Part shown: one piece after another, positions 32,024-43,640 of the stretch
Layout of the letters: every line of letters begins with the position of its first letter
Numbering within the stretch: position 1 is the stretch's first letter
NCBI GenBank assembly: GCA_903772945.1
Contig: CAICTM010000185.1
Span: forward strand, 32,364-96,363
Source of the DNA: Seminavis robusta
Lineage: Eukaryota; Bacillariophyta; Bacillariophyceae; Naviculales; Naviculaceae
Direction of reading: 5' to 3'
Length of the DNA: 64,000 nt
The notes under the pieces: generated by a model
What the model was told of the DNA's origin: nothing
The model's database searches: none
The model's input: only the letters and a program-made list of their open reading frames with translations
Translations under genes and position numbers: made by a program

Positions 32024-33126
32024 AATCCATCAATGATGACATGATGCCGCAGAATTTTGATAACGATGGTAGACAAGAACCTCTAGTGCAATTGCAAGAG
32101 CCAATCAGTGGATTATTGGATTTGTGGGCATGTTCAGCCTACTTGCCTGTAGGGTGCCATGATACTTCCATGCCAGGCTAGCTCCATCAACCTGTGTGTT
32201 TCTACGGAACTAACTATGAAGATGACATCCATCTCTTCTCACGGAGGGCTGCGACTGTGGCAATCCAATGGTTCGCTGTAGTTTCTTGGCAGATCATTCA
32301 TGCACAGGGCAACACTTGTGATAACCAATATTCCAATAGATTGTAGCTGGTCGGCCACAGTGCGAAGCGTTCTTTGCACCAGCCTGTGTCCCGTACTTAG
32401 TCCTCCTAAACCATTCATGTCCATTGGAAGCTTAGCCAGGTCTAGGTCGAGCCACATGTTGCTGGCAAGCTTGTAGTCTAGATGGGCCGGCCAGGAACCA
32501 GCTATTTGTTTCAAAAACTATCTGTCCAAAGATAGATCTGGTACCATCACCTTACCTGGTAAAAAGGCTCCCTCTGCCGTGACACGTGACACGGCTACAT
32601 AGCTATCTCGTGACTCGGCGCCCGTTGCTGCTGCTGTGCTCTGTTAGCCAGCTCGAAACGTTCAACTCGCCTTGGATCCTCCAGACTCCCAGGGTACTGT
32701 CGTTTATCTCTCTGAAGCCATGTTCCAGAAGCGCGCAAGATTCCCCTGGGCACAATGAATTATGTAGAGTGCCCACTGGTTGTACACCTTCAACCTTCTC
32801 TTTTTCAAAGAATAATTCTTTGTGAGTGCCAGTGAACCAGCAGCAGTACACATTGTCATGTACGAGCACAGACGGTGGGGCTGAGTTTCTACATGTACGT
32901 GCATGTAGAACATGAGCTAGCTAGCTAGTACATGTAGATGTCCCAGCAGCAGCATCGATACTACCGTAGTACAGTCGTACAGTAGCTGCTTCAATCATGT
33001 TTTTTTCCAAAACCGCAACCGCAAAGGAGTGGATTTTTAGAGGTTCCTTTTGGATCTTAGCTCACAATTTTAGTTTGTGGTACCACTAGCTAGCTAGCAC
33101 AGCACAAAATTATTGAAGCGAGCACC
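32024..33126. other. Intergenic, no gene recognised
   Basis: A 91-codon minus frame at 32239-32514 is open but has no recognisable domain. TAGCTAGCTAG palindromes lie near 32922 and 33085. Confidence 0.55.
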
Positions 33127-34587
33127 ATGATGAAAGCTTTTGCACCGACGGAAACATCACCGATTGGATCCTTGCAGGGCCGGGGATTCACTGATCTAGC
33201 CAAGGCAGATCGTCTGTCCTATGCGCTGTCTCGTGCTCCGACCTCGGGTTGCAGTGCTGAAACCGTGGCCTCCGAGTCCACGAGATCGAGCGATGCCGGA
33301 GTTTCCAAAAGAACGGAGGGCGGAGTAAATGCCGCGGAGCAAGAGATCCCTAAAGCCAGAACAAGCATCGGACTCTTCACATCCGCCATTGCAACTATGG
33401 CAGGGTTTCAAGTTTTCCCTACTTCGCCAGTGCGTCACGAGCAAGCAACTTACGGCCCGCAGCCGAATCTCAAGCCCGACACCCCAAATTTCATGCTGCT
33501 AGATCTGGAGGATACGGAACCGAAGAGCGCCGGTAGCGTTCACGAAGGGCGCCTTCCCGAGGAGATGACTAATGATGCAAAGAGCCCCACAACACGAAGG
33601 AGCCGAGCGGACAGGAACAGTCTCGGAAGCAAAGGCATCAGGAGTCGAAGCTGTCAACCTTTCACCAATGCTAACGTGAACAAGGACGGTGCCAGGGCTC
33701 TCGATGACAGCAAGCGGACTCGTCCCAAAACGAGATTGTCTGCTGGAGGAGAGGTGAAGAGAGGTCATCGCCGACGCAGGTCAACAAAGGACGAACCAAG
33801 AAATTTGGACTCTAGTATGAGCACCAGATCTACGCGACCAACACGCAGGAGCCATAGTTGTCACAGACGATCGTCGTCGGAGACCAAGACGTCTCGTCGA
33901 TCGCATTCGATGAAACCAGGTTCTGCGCATTCGGAGAACGCCAGCGATAGGCGGCGAACAACCCGCAGAATGAAGAAGCCCGAGTCAATGAATGATGGTA
34001 GTAGTGGCCGTACAGTTCCTGTGCGCACACCAAGAAAGAAAAAAAGCGGGCCAGGGCGCAAGTCCAAAACACCGCCGCCACGCCTTACTCCGAGCCAAAA
34101 AGTCGAGGAAACGCCAAGGACAGCAAGAAGTCTATCCCCCAAGAGACCAACGTCCTTTCCACGCAAACGCATTTCTGATGGGAGCACTCGCTCTGGTCGA
34201 TCCTCTACCGGTACAAGAGGTTTCAACACTGAGAGTTATGAGTCATGTATGCCAAAGAGCTACCATATTCAACGAGTGCTGCAGAAAGAGATCCAACAAG
34301 CGTTGAACGAGAGCAAAATGGAGTTTGCAGATCAGGATGAAAGCGTCAATCACCAGCCTGCTCGCCTTAATAAGGGCATTGATCTGAGTAATTTGGACTT
34401 TGTATCTTTGAACAAGTCATCATCAGTTCACAAAGGTTCGGAACAGTCGAAGAGGATTCCCCACAATGATGGTCCCAAGGATGCGGGTGATGCAACACGT
34501 CTTGCAGCAACACGTAGCGTTGCTCCGTCCGTCAGAGGCAAACCTAGACGCAGAAGGCATATTTCCACCAGGTCTACTTCACACTGA
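33127..34587 (+). CDS. Basic, Arg/Ser-rich disordered protein
   Basis: 486 residues from ATG at 33127. I recognise no domain. The first ~130 residues are mixed, with a mildly hydrophobic stretch (SIGLFTSAIATMAGFQVF). About 145-380 is very rich in Arg, Ser, Lys and Thr with RRRRS, RRSHS and TPRKKKSGPG patches, so it is likely disordered and nucleic-acid or nuclear associated. The C-terminal ~110 residues include a possible short helix (YHIQRVLQKEIQQALNES), then DLSNLDFVSLNKSSS and a basic end. Coding is supported by length and by codon-like composition across an intact frame. Confidence 0.65.
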   Translation: MMKAFAPTETSPIGSLQGRGFTDLAKADRLSYALSRAPTSGCSAETVASESTRSSDAGVSKRTEGGVNAAEQEIPKARTSIGLFTSAIATMAGFQVFPTSPVRHEQATYGPQPNLKPDTPNFMLLDLEDTEPKSAGSVHEGRLPEEMTNDAKSPTTRRSRADRNSLGSKGIRSRSCQPFTNANVNKDGARALDDSKRTRPKTRLSAGGEVKRGHRRRRSTKDEPRNLDSSMSTRSTRPTRRSHSCHRRSSSETKTSRRSHSMKPGSAHSENASDRRRTTRRMKKPESMNDGSSGRTVPVRTPRKKKSGPGRKSKTPPPRLTPSQKVEETPRTARSLSPKRPTSFPRKRISDGSTRSGRSSTGTRGFNTESYESCMPKSYHIQRVLQKEIQQALNESKMEFADQDESVNHQPARLNKGIDLSNLDFVSLNKSSSVHKGSEQSKRIPHNDGPKDAGDATRLAATRSVAPSVRGKPRRRRHISTRSTSH

Positions 34588-34834
34588 GCCTAGCTATGCA
34601 TCGTGAACTAATAGGAATAGTCATTACAACTCTTGAGAGAGTCCAACAATGAGGTTCTCTAAACTAAATATGCTTTCAATTTACAGTACGGTACGACCAC
34701 ACACGTTTTACTTCAGCAAGGCTACTAGCTGGGTGCGAGCATCGGCTGCCTTACGCTCTCCTGGAAGTGGTATTCACGGTCGACGCATGCTATCAAACGT
34801 CATAATTCAAAGTAGTGCCAGTGCCAGCAGCTTC
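34588..34834. other. Short convergent intergenic gap
   Basis: Separates two convergent genes. Nothing recognised. Confidence 0.6.
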
Positions 34835-35815
34835 TTATTGTCTGTCATCGTAAGCTTCCATTCTCTGGTTTGACAAGGTGTTTTCGCAAAGTGTCTCCAT
34901 GATGAACCCAATGCCCAGCAGGCATGTCACTACCAGGGCATAGGACTTGTATTGTTTGACTCCCTTGTGTCGGATACCATGATAGGCACGAGCACTGAGC
35001 TCACGAACAAACAAGAGTCCCACTCCGACTTCAATGGCGTCCGTCACTTCCCCAATGAACAATTGGTAACTGATCGCCACGGTGGCGGCAAGGAACGCGC
35101 CAATCACCTCAATGGCGGCCAATCCAGCAAAGAACATGGTGGGACCAAACGGCGCCGATCGTACGGCACGAAAGGCTTGCATGATATCGGGCGTTAAAAA
35201 GATGGAGAGCATGGAAAATGCCACAAAGGCATCAAAATGGCTCGTCACTTCGGCTTCGCAAATAAAGTTGTTGTATGGATTTTCACCTTCTTCTTGGCAA
35301 TTGTCGTGTGTCGTCATGACGGGCACCACGCCTCTTTGATAGTCCTCGATCGCTTCCATGACAAAGAGCGCGTATGAGAGCAGTTGGAACATGATAATTG
35401 TTGTGCCCACAAATCGATCAACATTGTTGGCATTTCGTTGCGGCTTGTCCGCAAACACGGCCCATGCGTGCGTGGTTTCTGGGAATTCACTGTATTCGCT
35501 GTTGGCATCCGTCGATTCGGTAGAAGCCGACGAGAATATCCGGTCCTGGTGATTGCTGTTGAGTATTCGTCGGATCGTCATGATTTCGTTTCTTGTCAGA
35601 GGCGAGTCATCTACCAAGGCGGCGCCTCCCAATGCCACATATGTGTTTTCTTTGACAACCACATGGGCAGACTGTTGCGATTGCCCCGACTTGGATTGGG
35701 AGAGTGACGAGTTTTCCCGTTCCATCATGGCTTCCTGCATGCTGTACAAACTGACCACGAATGGTTCGGGCCGCCCATCTTTGGACTGAGATATTTCTAT
35801 TTCTTGTTGCGACAT
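34835..35815 (-). CDS. Multi-pass membrane protein, unknown family
   Basis: 326 residues from ATG at 35815. About 130 hydrophilic residues (QSKSGQSQQSAHV; TRNEIMTIRRILNS) are followed by four or five predicted helices: FVGTTIIMFQLLSYALFVM, FDAFVAFSMLSIFLTPDIM, PTMFFAGLAAIEVIGAFLAA, AIEVGVGLLFVREL and SYALVVTCLLGIGFIMETL. An extracellular-looking loop between the first two holds two Cys (DNCQEEG, FICEAE). The layout recalls a channel-type or tetraspan fold, but no selectivity-filter or transporter signature is visible. Confidence 0.75.
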   Translation of the reverse strand: MSQQEIEISQSKDGRPEPFVVSLYSMQEAMMERENSSLSQSKSGQSQQSAHVVVKENTYVALGGAALVDDSPLTRNEIMTIRRILNSNHQDRIFSSASTESTDANSEYSEFPETTHAWAVFADKPQRNANNVDRFVGTTIIMFQLLSYALFVMEAIEDYQRGVVPVMTTHDNCQEEGENPYNNFICEAEVTSHFDAFVAFSMLSIFLTPDIMQAFRAVRSAPFGPTMFFAGLAAIEVIGAFLAATVAISYQLFIGEVTDAIEVGVGLLFVRELSARAYHGIRHKGVKQYKSYALVVTCLLGIGFIMETLCENTLSNQRMEAYDDRQ

Positions 35816-35851
35816 TGCTACCGTATTGTTTGATGAGGCTTGCTAGCTAGC

Positions 35852-35986
35852 TAGTGTTATCTCTTGTTTCTTGTCGTTTGAATTCTTCTGCTTTCGACGA
35901 AACTATGATAGTACTGTACTGTATGATTCCCAGTGTATCTCTTATTTCTTGTCTTCTGACTTCTTCTGCTTTCGATGAAACACAAG
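35852..35986. repeat. Direct repeat, two ~55 bp copies, ~79 bp period
   Basis: Copy 1 near 35852 and copy 2 near 35931 share TCTT(G/A)TTTCTTGTC and TTCTTCTGCTTTCGA(C/T)GAAAC. They lie immediately upstream of the membrane-protein start codon at 35815, so they are probably in its 5' UTR or promoter. Confidence 0.75.
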
Positions 35987-37000
35987 CAAGGCATGAAAGA
36001 GCATCCATGCAATGCCCAAAGAGCAAGTCGCCGAAAAATTGACGAGGAAACGGAAATCGCAGAAAATCATTCATTCGTGGATACTGCGTCTTCGTGGTGG
36101 GAGTTGATCTCGGGGGGCAACCTCCTCAGGCAGGGTAAAAAAAGTCAGTTCCGTTTCAGACTCCACTACATGTACTGGTACTCCCTGTCCTTGTCTGCGA
36201 AGCACTTGAGAGCGAGAGCTTTGGAACGATGATTTTAAATCATTACATCTGATTTGTCCTCAAGCACCTACATGTAAGACACTCGACTCCCACTAATTCA
36301 ATGCGTGATACTCGTTCTTATACTCCTGCCTCAAGGGTGTACGGCACTAGGTCATGGAGTGCTTCCAGATGTGTTGGGACCTGGAGTATAACCTGTTGTA
36401 AATCAGGTCGTACTGGATATTATCGTATGTTTGAATGTGGGAGTCCTCCTGGGTGTTGGCCAGGGTATGTACCGTACTTGGTGTGGAACCGGAGTGGGGC
36501 CGGGAGGTGGGCTGTAGTAATTATTGGAGGACCAGCAGTGGTGGCTGGCGCCTGTGGATGGACAAGGGAGGGCTCTGAGCATGCCTCACAATGTCAGCCT
36601 AAGTTGGGCCTGGATTGGAAATCAAACACAACAACAAGAGGCAACATTTGGTGCAACTAACTAGACGACAATTTAATGAATTCATTGCTCCCTTCTTCGT
36701 TCATGAGTCCTACATTACAACCTTGAAGAGATTGATGCCTGGGTGTTTTAGGTACGTTGCCATCAAAGCAACAACGATCGGCATGCTTGGGCTTCCGACC
36801 AACATAATACTACTGTACTGACGAATGCCCGGTATTTACTTGCCAAGTAGCTATTAATAGTGGCTACCGGTAGAGAAAGACTTGGATTCGATCCATCCAA
36901 CTAACTAGAAGAAATTCCAACTAGCAAGCTAGTACAGCGGAAGTTCTCACAACCATCTACTGGTACTTTTTACGATCATTACTAAATGTTTCGTTCACTG
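35987..37000. other. Intergenic, no gene recognised
   Basis: Open frames (for example 36301-36660 +) are Gly/Trp/Cys-rich and look non-coding. Nothing else supported. Confidence 0.55.
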
Positions 37001-37807
37001 CTATTGCTGCTCCTGATTCTTCTTCAAGGCAGCTTGGACCGCTTCCTTGGCATCTTGTTTGTTTTGACATAATTTTTGTGCCACCAACTGTTCCATGGCG
37101 ACGGCCGAAAGGCACTTGTTCATGGACCAATTCTGAGCAAAACTAGGCAACCACGAATATCCCGTCTGCAGACGCGATCCTTTCTTGACTTGCATCGTTC
37201 CTTCGTACGCATGACGACTAAAGTAACATTCGGCCGCTTTCGCCGCGTCCAATTGTACTTTTGCCGCATTGTTGTCGTGGATATTGCTGCGTACTTGTAC
37301 GAGTTGATGCGCCAAGACTTCTTCTACTGCTTGGTAGGATTTGGGTGGCAATTCCCTGGCGACGCCCTTGTATCGTTTGTCTTGACTATCCGGTTTCAAA
37401 ATACGATCGCTGCACAAGACAATTTCTTCTTCCTCCCCGCGAATGGTACGACGAAATGCTCGTTGGGACGACACCAAATCTTTGCATTGGCGGCTACTAC
37501 ACGTCACGGACAAACGATCGGGAATGACTTGGAAGGATGATTGCGCGCCATCGTCATCTAGATCGGGTTCTCCATTCCATTGAGTGCCTCCATCGGCCAA
37601 GTTTCGGACTACCAAAACGTGGCGGGGAAAGACCGAGGAGATGGATGCATTGGGCGTCGACGACAGGACTTGATTGCGTAGTAGATCCAACTGCAGAAGG
37701 GCCGGAAAGTGCGAGGCGTCGGCCACATCGCGATGCATCCGTTTGGGAAACAAGGCGGCTCTTGCCAGATTGGCGCAGTCTTGATCCTCCTGGGAAGAAG
37801 AAGACAT
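37001..37807 (-). CDS. Atp23-like (peptidase M76) protein lacking the HEXXH motif
   Basis: 268 residues from ATG at 37807. The central part follows the plan of Atp23, the inner-membrane metalloprotease that processes ATP synthase subunit 6. It has EEEIVLCSDRIL where Atp23 has a conserved LC(S/T)xRI strand, then a helix VEEVLAHQLVQVRSNIHD at the position of the HELIHxxD zinc helix. It continues with KAAECYFSRHA (compare ACxEIRA) and KCLSAVAMEQL...DAKEAVQAALKK (compare the CVxxRAxxS and AxxAVxxV end). The zinc motif reads HQLVQ, so the catalytic Glu and the second His are replaced. This would be a catalytically dead homolog with a chaperone or scaffold role. Assignment rests on remembered family pattern, so moderate confidence. 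No clear mitochondrial presequence. Confidence 0.5.
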   Translation of the reverse strand: MSSSSQEDQDCANLARAALFPKRMHRDVADASHFPALLQLDLLRNQVLSSTPNASISSVFPRHVLVVRNLADGGTQWNGEPDLDDDGAQSSFQVIPDRLSVTCSSRQCKDLVSSQRAFRRTIRGEEEEIVLCSDRILKPDSQDKRYKGVARELPPKSYQAVEEVLAHQLVQVRSNIHDNNAAKVQLDAAKAAECYFSRHAYEGTMQVKKGSRLQTGYSWLPSFAQNWSMNKCLSAVAMEQLVAQKLCQNKQDAKEAVQAALKKNQEQQ

Positions 37808-38915
37808 GATGCTGGATGGATGCTCTGGATACGATCCGAATTACCCGGTACCAACTTGAAGAGGCTCAGCTACGGTAGCTCACTCACTCTGACCACCTTG
37901 GCACTATCCTGCGGTATTGCGGGTGTGCGGCAACTGGAAAGGCTTCAGTGGTAATAACCGCAACAATAAAAATTCTTCAAGGAATCGACACGAGAGGTCT
38001 CCGACCAGGATGGTAGAATTGTATGAGAACGGGTTGCTTTGACTCTCCGATGATGGCGGTATTGACCAACGGTGGACAGCAAATTGCGGCGATGGAAACG
38101 ATCATCGGCATTTCGGAGTGCCGTCTTTCCTCATGACGCATAAAAAGGGACTGAAAGTGTCAAAATCTTCGAATCGAGTTCGGATTGTTTCGATCCGATT
38201 TCGGCATGCAGTTCGGATCTCCTCTCCTCGTGTCTTGCATTTGGGTGCGGTTGGTTTGCGATGGGAGGCCATCTTTTCACTCACGGTGTCCTTCGCTTCT
38301 TTCCATCCTGTCATTTCCTACTTTCCCACTGTTTCTCTCCGGCCGGCTAGCTAGATATGGCTGCCTACAACTAACTACATGTAGTAATTTTGATTGATTG
38401 TTCAAAGGAGTGAAGTGCATTCCAGCAGGAAGCCACCTTGCAACCCTCGAAAAGAAGAAGCGTTTTCTAGTATTACTCAGTATGTATGTGCACTTCTTCT
38501 TTGTTTGTTCACCTTTTTGGTTGCCAATCAGCATTATTAATAGTTAGACCAAGGAATGACAACTGCACCTGCACCTCTGTTTCGCTTTTTTGTTCCTAAT
38601 TCTCACCTATAAATCTTTTTACTTCTTCGTTTCTCACCCCAAGCTTGCAAAAGAAACAATGTTGGTGCCTACTGCGGCCGTGCAAGAAAGATCTAAACAA
38701 ATTGCTGATTATTACTCCAAATTGTTGTTGGTCTTCTAGCTAGCTAGCTAGGCTGCCTACTAGCTAGTAGCAATATCTGGATCAATCTAGCTACTATTTT
38801 AATGGTACTAGTATGCCAGCCACATGCCATAGTAGTGATTGTGTGCGCTCTTTCTTTCAGCCAGCTAGCTGGAGTGGTTGGCTAGTTGCTTCGCTTGCAC
38901 GAGGAATGAGCCAAA
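37808..38915. other. Intergenic, no gene recognised
   Basis: Contains TAGCTAGCTAGCTAG near 38735-38750. Ends at the retrotransposon target site. Confidence 0.6.
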
Positions 38916-38920
38916 CTCAC

Positions 38921-39143
38921 TATTGAAGTCAATAGCTCTAAGGGTTTAACTGGAGGTTAGAAACAATTATGAGCTATTGGCTTTGGTGGCTGTCCCCGTT
39001 GTCATTGGTAAATGACCGTTGGGGATCTGCCGGATCTACATCTATATGACGGTCCCGCGAGCCGGCCAGTCAGGCTGGTTGGCTTGGTGGGACGTGCTTC
39101 TGGTGATATAAGGGTCAATGTCGAGTGTATTGGGACTTTAACA
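38921..39143 (-). repeat. Retrotransposon LTR (3' LTR in element orientation)
   Basis: 223 bp, TATTGAAGTC...CTTTAACA on the plus strand. It differs from the other LTR by two substitutions (TTGGTAA/TTAGTAA, TATATG/TATGTG) and a few single-base indels near the right end. Preceded by target duplication CTCAC. Confidence 0.92.
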
Positions 39144-39149
39144 CACCCT

Positions 39150-39990
39150 CGCACAAGGAGTACGGAGTTGTTGGTGTTGTTGGCTTGGTGAAGGCATGGT
39201 GGAGCTGTGTGTGGTGTCGGTTCATAAGGTAGGTTGTCGCATCTTTTGGTGATGCTTGGCTGGGTGGTGTTTGGAGGTAGTCGGCAGGTTGAGTGAGCCG
39301 GTTGCCAGTACACGGTGTACTGGTTCTGGTTGACGCGGTCTTGCAGCAGTAGAAGCGCATATCATGGCCTTGGAGCGTTTTGGCTTCACGGTGTCATTGG
39401 ATGCCTTCTGCGACTTTGTTTCGAGCGCATTAGGTCTTGGTTGTGGCCTAGGTATTCGAGTGTGGTTCTGAGGGGGCATCCCTCTTGCCCGCATTCGAAG
39501 GCAGCTCCGGTTTCAGCTCTGCTGAGGAACAACCATCTTGAGAATGGGGCTGATGACTAGATGGGTCCCGTGTAAGAGGTTTTTGTGTGGAGTGGTGCTG
39601 TCGGCAATAGAAGTAGCCGCTGCTCGTGATCGTGCATTGGTTCACTTAAGTAGGAGGCATCGCTTCAATGCGTAAAACCATAGGGCTATGTTTGTAGCGG
39701 ATGGTGGCTTGGGATAGTGCTGCGTATCAATTAGTTTGTTGCAGGCTTTGAGGGTTTGGTTTGGTGAAGATTTAGTGGCGATGGCGCTGGGTCTGTGAGC
39801 ATTGTGTTGCAATGCCCGTGCGTAGAAGAGTAGTACACCGAGATCTGTTGGGTTCGTTTGGTGGCCTTTGGTCTAGCGGGTGGAGTACTGGTCGGCTGTC
39901 ATTTGTACGCCATAGTGGAGAGTTGGTACTTATGGGGTGTTCCGGTTGTTGGTGTTGGATGGTTGAATCGTTGCGGGTTTCGATGTAGCC
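39150..39990 (-). pseudogene. Retrotransposon RNase H region, frameshifted
   Basis: Minus-strand fragments KPKRSKAM, MRFYCCKTAS, NQNQYTVYW-like residues and KHHPAKHHQKM lie in different frames within about 200 bp (39200-39420). They match the end of copia RNase H, which normally reads in one frame. Several one-base shifts are therefore present. Confidence 0.6.
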
Positions 39991-40027
39991 GGCATGGATA
40001 GGTCCAAGTGCGTTGGTATATCCCATT

Positions 40028-40900
40028 TCATGTGGATGCCACTGTAGAGGCTCCGTCCAGTCGGTAGTAGATTGTGTATTGTTTGTTTGAGCGCCGCCTC
40101 AAGATGGCGGCATGTTCGTCGCCCACGTATTTGACACCGAAGTCATCGACGATGAGAACAAAGGCGATTGGTCTGGTTTCGTGTTTGAAGAGGGCTGGCA
40201 CTCGTTTGGATTGGTGGTAGCCGTGTTTGGCGAGATGTGGGACGAGTCGGTCGTTGGCAACGCGTCCTGCTTGGGGTAGGCCGTACATGCCGCCGTCGAT
40301 TGCCACGTAGCAGAATCCCGGTCAGTCGATGAGGTTTTGTTCACTGGAGCTTCGGTGACCTGGTTGGATGATTCTTCCGCTAATGACGGACCACAGTATT
40401 TCTATGTAGCTGACCGTTCGCGATGAACCCGGTCATGGGGAGATTGCCACGAGAGTCCAATCTTATGATTCCATGGTCATGAAAATTTGGCGTCTGTGTA
40501 CTGGGGACGCTGTTGATTAAGAGTTTGTGGTGGGAATCTGCTTTTTGTTGTTGTTTCGAAGGGATAGTCGATCTTATCGCCGCCCACAGTGTGTCGGAAC
40601 ACGGTAGGGGTCTTCCTTTTGGGTCCTGTAGGAGACGCGAATGCGCATGTACCGGGTATTCGCCCGGCGGGGGTCGTGTTGGGGATGAACTATCATGGTG
40701 TGGTGCTTTGGTTTCCTTGTACCATTGAGTAGCTCCAAATTCTTTGCAGTTGCCCTTTGCCACAAGTGTCCCATCGCTGCTTTTCGAGAGTCGCGAGTAT
40801 TCTCAAGAGGCCGTTGCTGGTAAGCTTTTTGGCGTTGTGGGTCTGTCGTGCAATAGTTCAGTTGTGGAGATCCATTGATGTAATCGCGTGAGCTGTAGTC
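40028..40900 (-). pseudogene. Retrotransposon reverse transcriptase region, frameshifted
   Basis: The best segment (40306-40028) carries YGLPQAGRVANDRLVPHL and the catalytic VDDFGVKYVG motif (two Asp of the YVDD-type site present). Upstream segments (about 40.9-40.4 kb) carry LELLNGTRKPKHHTM and RMRI..SYRTQKEDPYRV in other frames. Confidence 0.75.
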
Positions 40901-41900
40901 GTGTAGTATGTGGCTTTTTTTGGGTTGGTGGATCGGTGCCGGCACCCTCGGAAATGGAGTACCGGAACGTGGAGCCATAGAAGGCTGTCGGAGTAAAACG
41001 TACGGTGAGAAGTCTTGGTTGTCGCGTATGTGTTTGGGTTTAAATTGTTTTGAAGTCCGTGATGCGTCCAGAATTGTTCGGCGTGTGGTGGTTCGGGGAC
41101 TTGTAGGGGTAGGGGTGGGAACCATTCTACGCTGTCAGTGATGCGTGTTTTGTTGGTTCCCCAGATCCACGTGGTGTAGCATCGGTAGTGGTGCATTGCG
41201 GGTCCAACGTACCAGGAATCTTTTCCTTTTGGTGCCCAGGAGCCGCGTTTGCGGGATGGTTCGTGGCTGAGGACGCGCATGCCGAGTGGAGCGATGGGGG
41301 TTGCGTTGAAGTCGAATCGGCCGTGGAGTGCTTCATAGGCGGACAGTTTGGGGTTGCGTCGACATGGTCGAAGGAGATTGAGGGTCATCTCGGCCTGAGG
41401 TAGGAGCTCACACCAAAGGTTCATTGGGAAGTCTGGATCGGTAGTAGCGAGGACGGAGAGGAAGTGATTCTTGAAGGTGCGGATGGCCCGTTCGGCAGCG
41501 TTGCGTCGATGGGTGTTGGGTGGTACGAGTTGTAGTCGTACGGTGTTGGTGGACAGAAAATTCTTCAGCGTGGAGGAGCATTCGTTGTCGAGCGTGTAGA
41601 GTTGGGGTTTGTGCCCACGGTGGACGAGCATATCGTGGATGTCCTTGTAGGCAGCGAGAATGGTGGGGCCCTTTCGGTTGGGTAGTGGCCGGACGATGGT
41701 GTTGTTGGAGTCGTAATCGTACAGGAGGGAAATGTATTGGTGGCCTCGGTAAGATGGGACGGGGGAGCGGCCGGTTTGATCGCTGAAGATCTTACCATAG
41801 TCGGTGTTCCAGATTGCTGCATAGCATTGATGCGTCGGTTGTTGCAGAGGGATTTCATCATTGTCTATGCTTGGTTGGATTGGAGAGCTTGGTTGGTGGG
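40901..41900 (-). pseudogene. Retrotransposon integrase region, frameshifted
   Basis: The segment 41631-40858 carries LDNECSSTLKNFL, PPNTHRRNAAERAIRTFKNH and MTLNLLRPCRRNPKLSAYEAL, typical of the integrase core around its catalytic Asp and Glu. The N-terminal zinc-finger part (about 41.9-41.6 kb) lies in another frame. Confidence 0.75.
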
Positions 41901-42899
41901 TGTTTTTGATTTGCAGGAATGGAGATTGTGTGATTGTTGGTGGATGTGTTTCCGTTTCTCGAAGTGGCCCTTGGCAGTTGCTACTGTCTTAGGCGTCCAA
42001 CGCTTGAGTGTCGCGGCTGTCAGGCCTGGGAATCCATGCACATATCCTTTTCAAGTGCTGGGAGGAGGTGTGGTGCTCCTCGTAGAGCCAGAGCGACGCA
42101 TGTGCAAAGCGGACGACTGGATTCGTGTCGGTGAGTCTGTGATTTGCAGCAGTGGATGAGGTCGTACAGTCTGAGGAACTGGAGCGTCCAGGTCTGTGGT
42201 GTGTCTTGTTCTGGGATTGCCGCTGTGTGAGGGCATGGGAGCATGGCGGGAATGTTTTTCGGAGTTGTTGTGTTGGTTTGGTTGTGGTATTGCTTGTGAG
42301 GGAGGTGTCAGTCGTATTCACAATCCATTCTTGGTGCAATTGCGGTAGCCTTTGGGTATGGTTGTGTCAGTTGGGTTGTCTGTTATGGTGAGATCTGTGC
42401 TGGTGAATGTTGCGGTGCAGTCGGTATCACAAATTTGCCCAATCGATATTAGATTGCTATCGAAGTTGGGGAAAAGTTTGATTTTGGTTGCTGCTGGAGG
42501 TAGGTTGGCAATGGCCAGTTCGGCGGTGTGTTTGTTGCGTTCGTATGTGTTGTTTGCATTTGACGGCTGATGGTTGGGTTCCGGTTGCTGTTGCGCATGT
42601 GTCCTCTGTGTAACCGTACGTGTTGTGGCTGTGTCTGCTATGTTTGTGGTGGGGGGATCGGTATTCGTTTTGTTGGTCTGGTTACTGTCATTACTTTTAC
42701 TTATTTTACGATTATTTTTTACCTACTCCTCTCCTTCTCAGGGAGTGAGAGTGCTGGTGCCACTGCCGGTGGTGCTGTCGTTAGTGGTCGTGTCTGTATC
42801 GTCAGTGGTGGCACTGTTGGCGGCGTTCCTTGTCCCCGCGTTGTTTGGGCGACGGTTCCGGGTTTTTGTTGTTGGAAACTTGAAAGATTGGCGGTTCCC

Positions 42900-43640
42900 A
42901 GGCTTGCGTTGACCTTGCCAGCGTCCGCCAAGCATGTTTAACTGTGTTGCCTTTTCGAACGTTGTGGTCTTTGTGGCGGTTGCGACAAGTGAGACTGGTG
43001 TGGGTTAGGTCCCATTGGACTCCGTGGGTCCCAAGCAGTAGCCATGGTGTTTCCGCCATGTCTTGAGCTAAAGTAGTCTGTTTGTTGGCCATTGTGGCTT
43101 GAATGCTGGTCGGGGAAGCCTGCTTGTTTGGTTGTGATGGAGCGGAGGCGTTCGGTGTTGGCGTTGGCGAAGAATGTCTGTAAGTTGGTACATGTTTGGT
43201 CGTCTTCGGCTTCGTTGCGCCATTCTTTGAGAGCTAACGTGAAAACGCCGCTTTTTTCCAAATTTTTAAGTGCAGAACGGATGGTGGCTCTTTCAGTGAT
43301 GTTGTCATGGTCGCGTGCGAAGGAGCGGGCATCGGTGATCTGATGGAGAGCTGTTCGATGGCTGTGTTGTGTCCATTTGGTTCATGCGGTCGATGTTTTT
43401 GTCAAGGTCATCATTGGTGAGGGTTCCATACTGTTCGTTGAGGTGGACAATGTGGTCATTGTAGCTGAGTGTGGAGTATCCTTCATCGGGGTCTTGTGAA
43501 GCTTGTAGTAGACTTCTCACGCTTCCATGGTCTTTAAGAGGCCTTTTGGTGGATTGGAAGCTGGAATTCGTGAGGTCCTTGTGTGCTGAACCATGCGTGA
43601 TTGGGGTCCGTGGCTCCATCGGGGACATCTGGGCGTGTTC
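42900..43640 (-). pseudogene. Retrotransposon gag region, frameshifted
   Basis: Minus-strand fragments show LKNLEKSGVFTLALKEW-like and MEPRTPI sequence, and a zinc-knuckle-like THGVQWDLTHTSLTC...HKDHN block at about 43040-42960. The block is split over two frames, so gag is not intact. Confidence 0.6.

Noticed and set aside
32239-32514. 91-codon minus-strand frame with a protein-like composition
   Set aside because: Starts mid-sequence, has no domain or homolog in the window and no promoter context. Too weak to call a gene.
36301-36660. 119-codon plus frame, Gly/Trp/Cys-rich
   Set aside because: Composition is biased and no domain is present. It looks like chance reading of GG-rich DNA.
42570-42941. 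Plus-strand hydrophobic frames of 112-123 codons inside the retrotransposon
   Set aside because: The coding strand of the element is minus. These are antisense by-products of its Thr/Gln-rich protein region.
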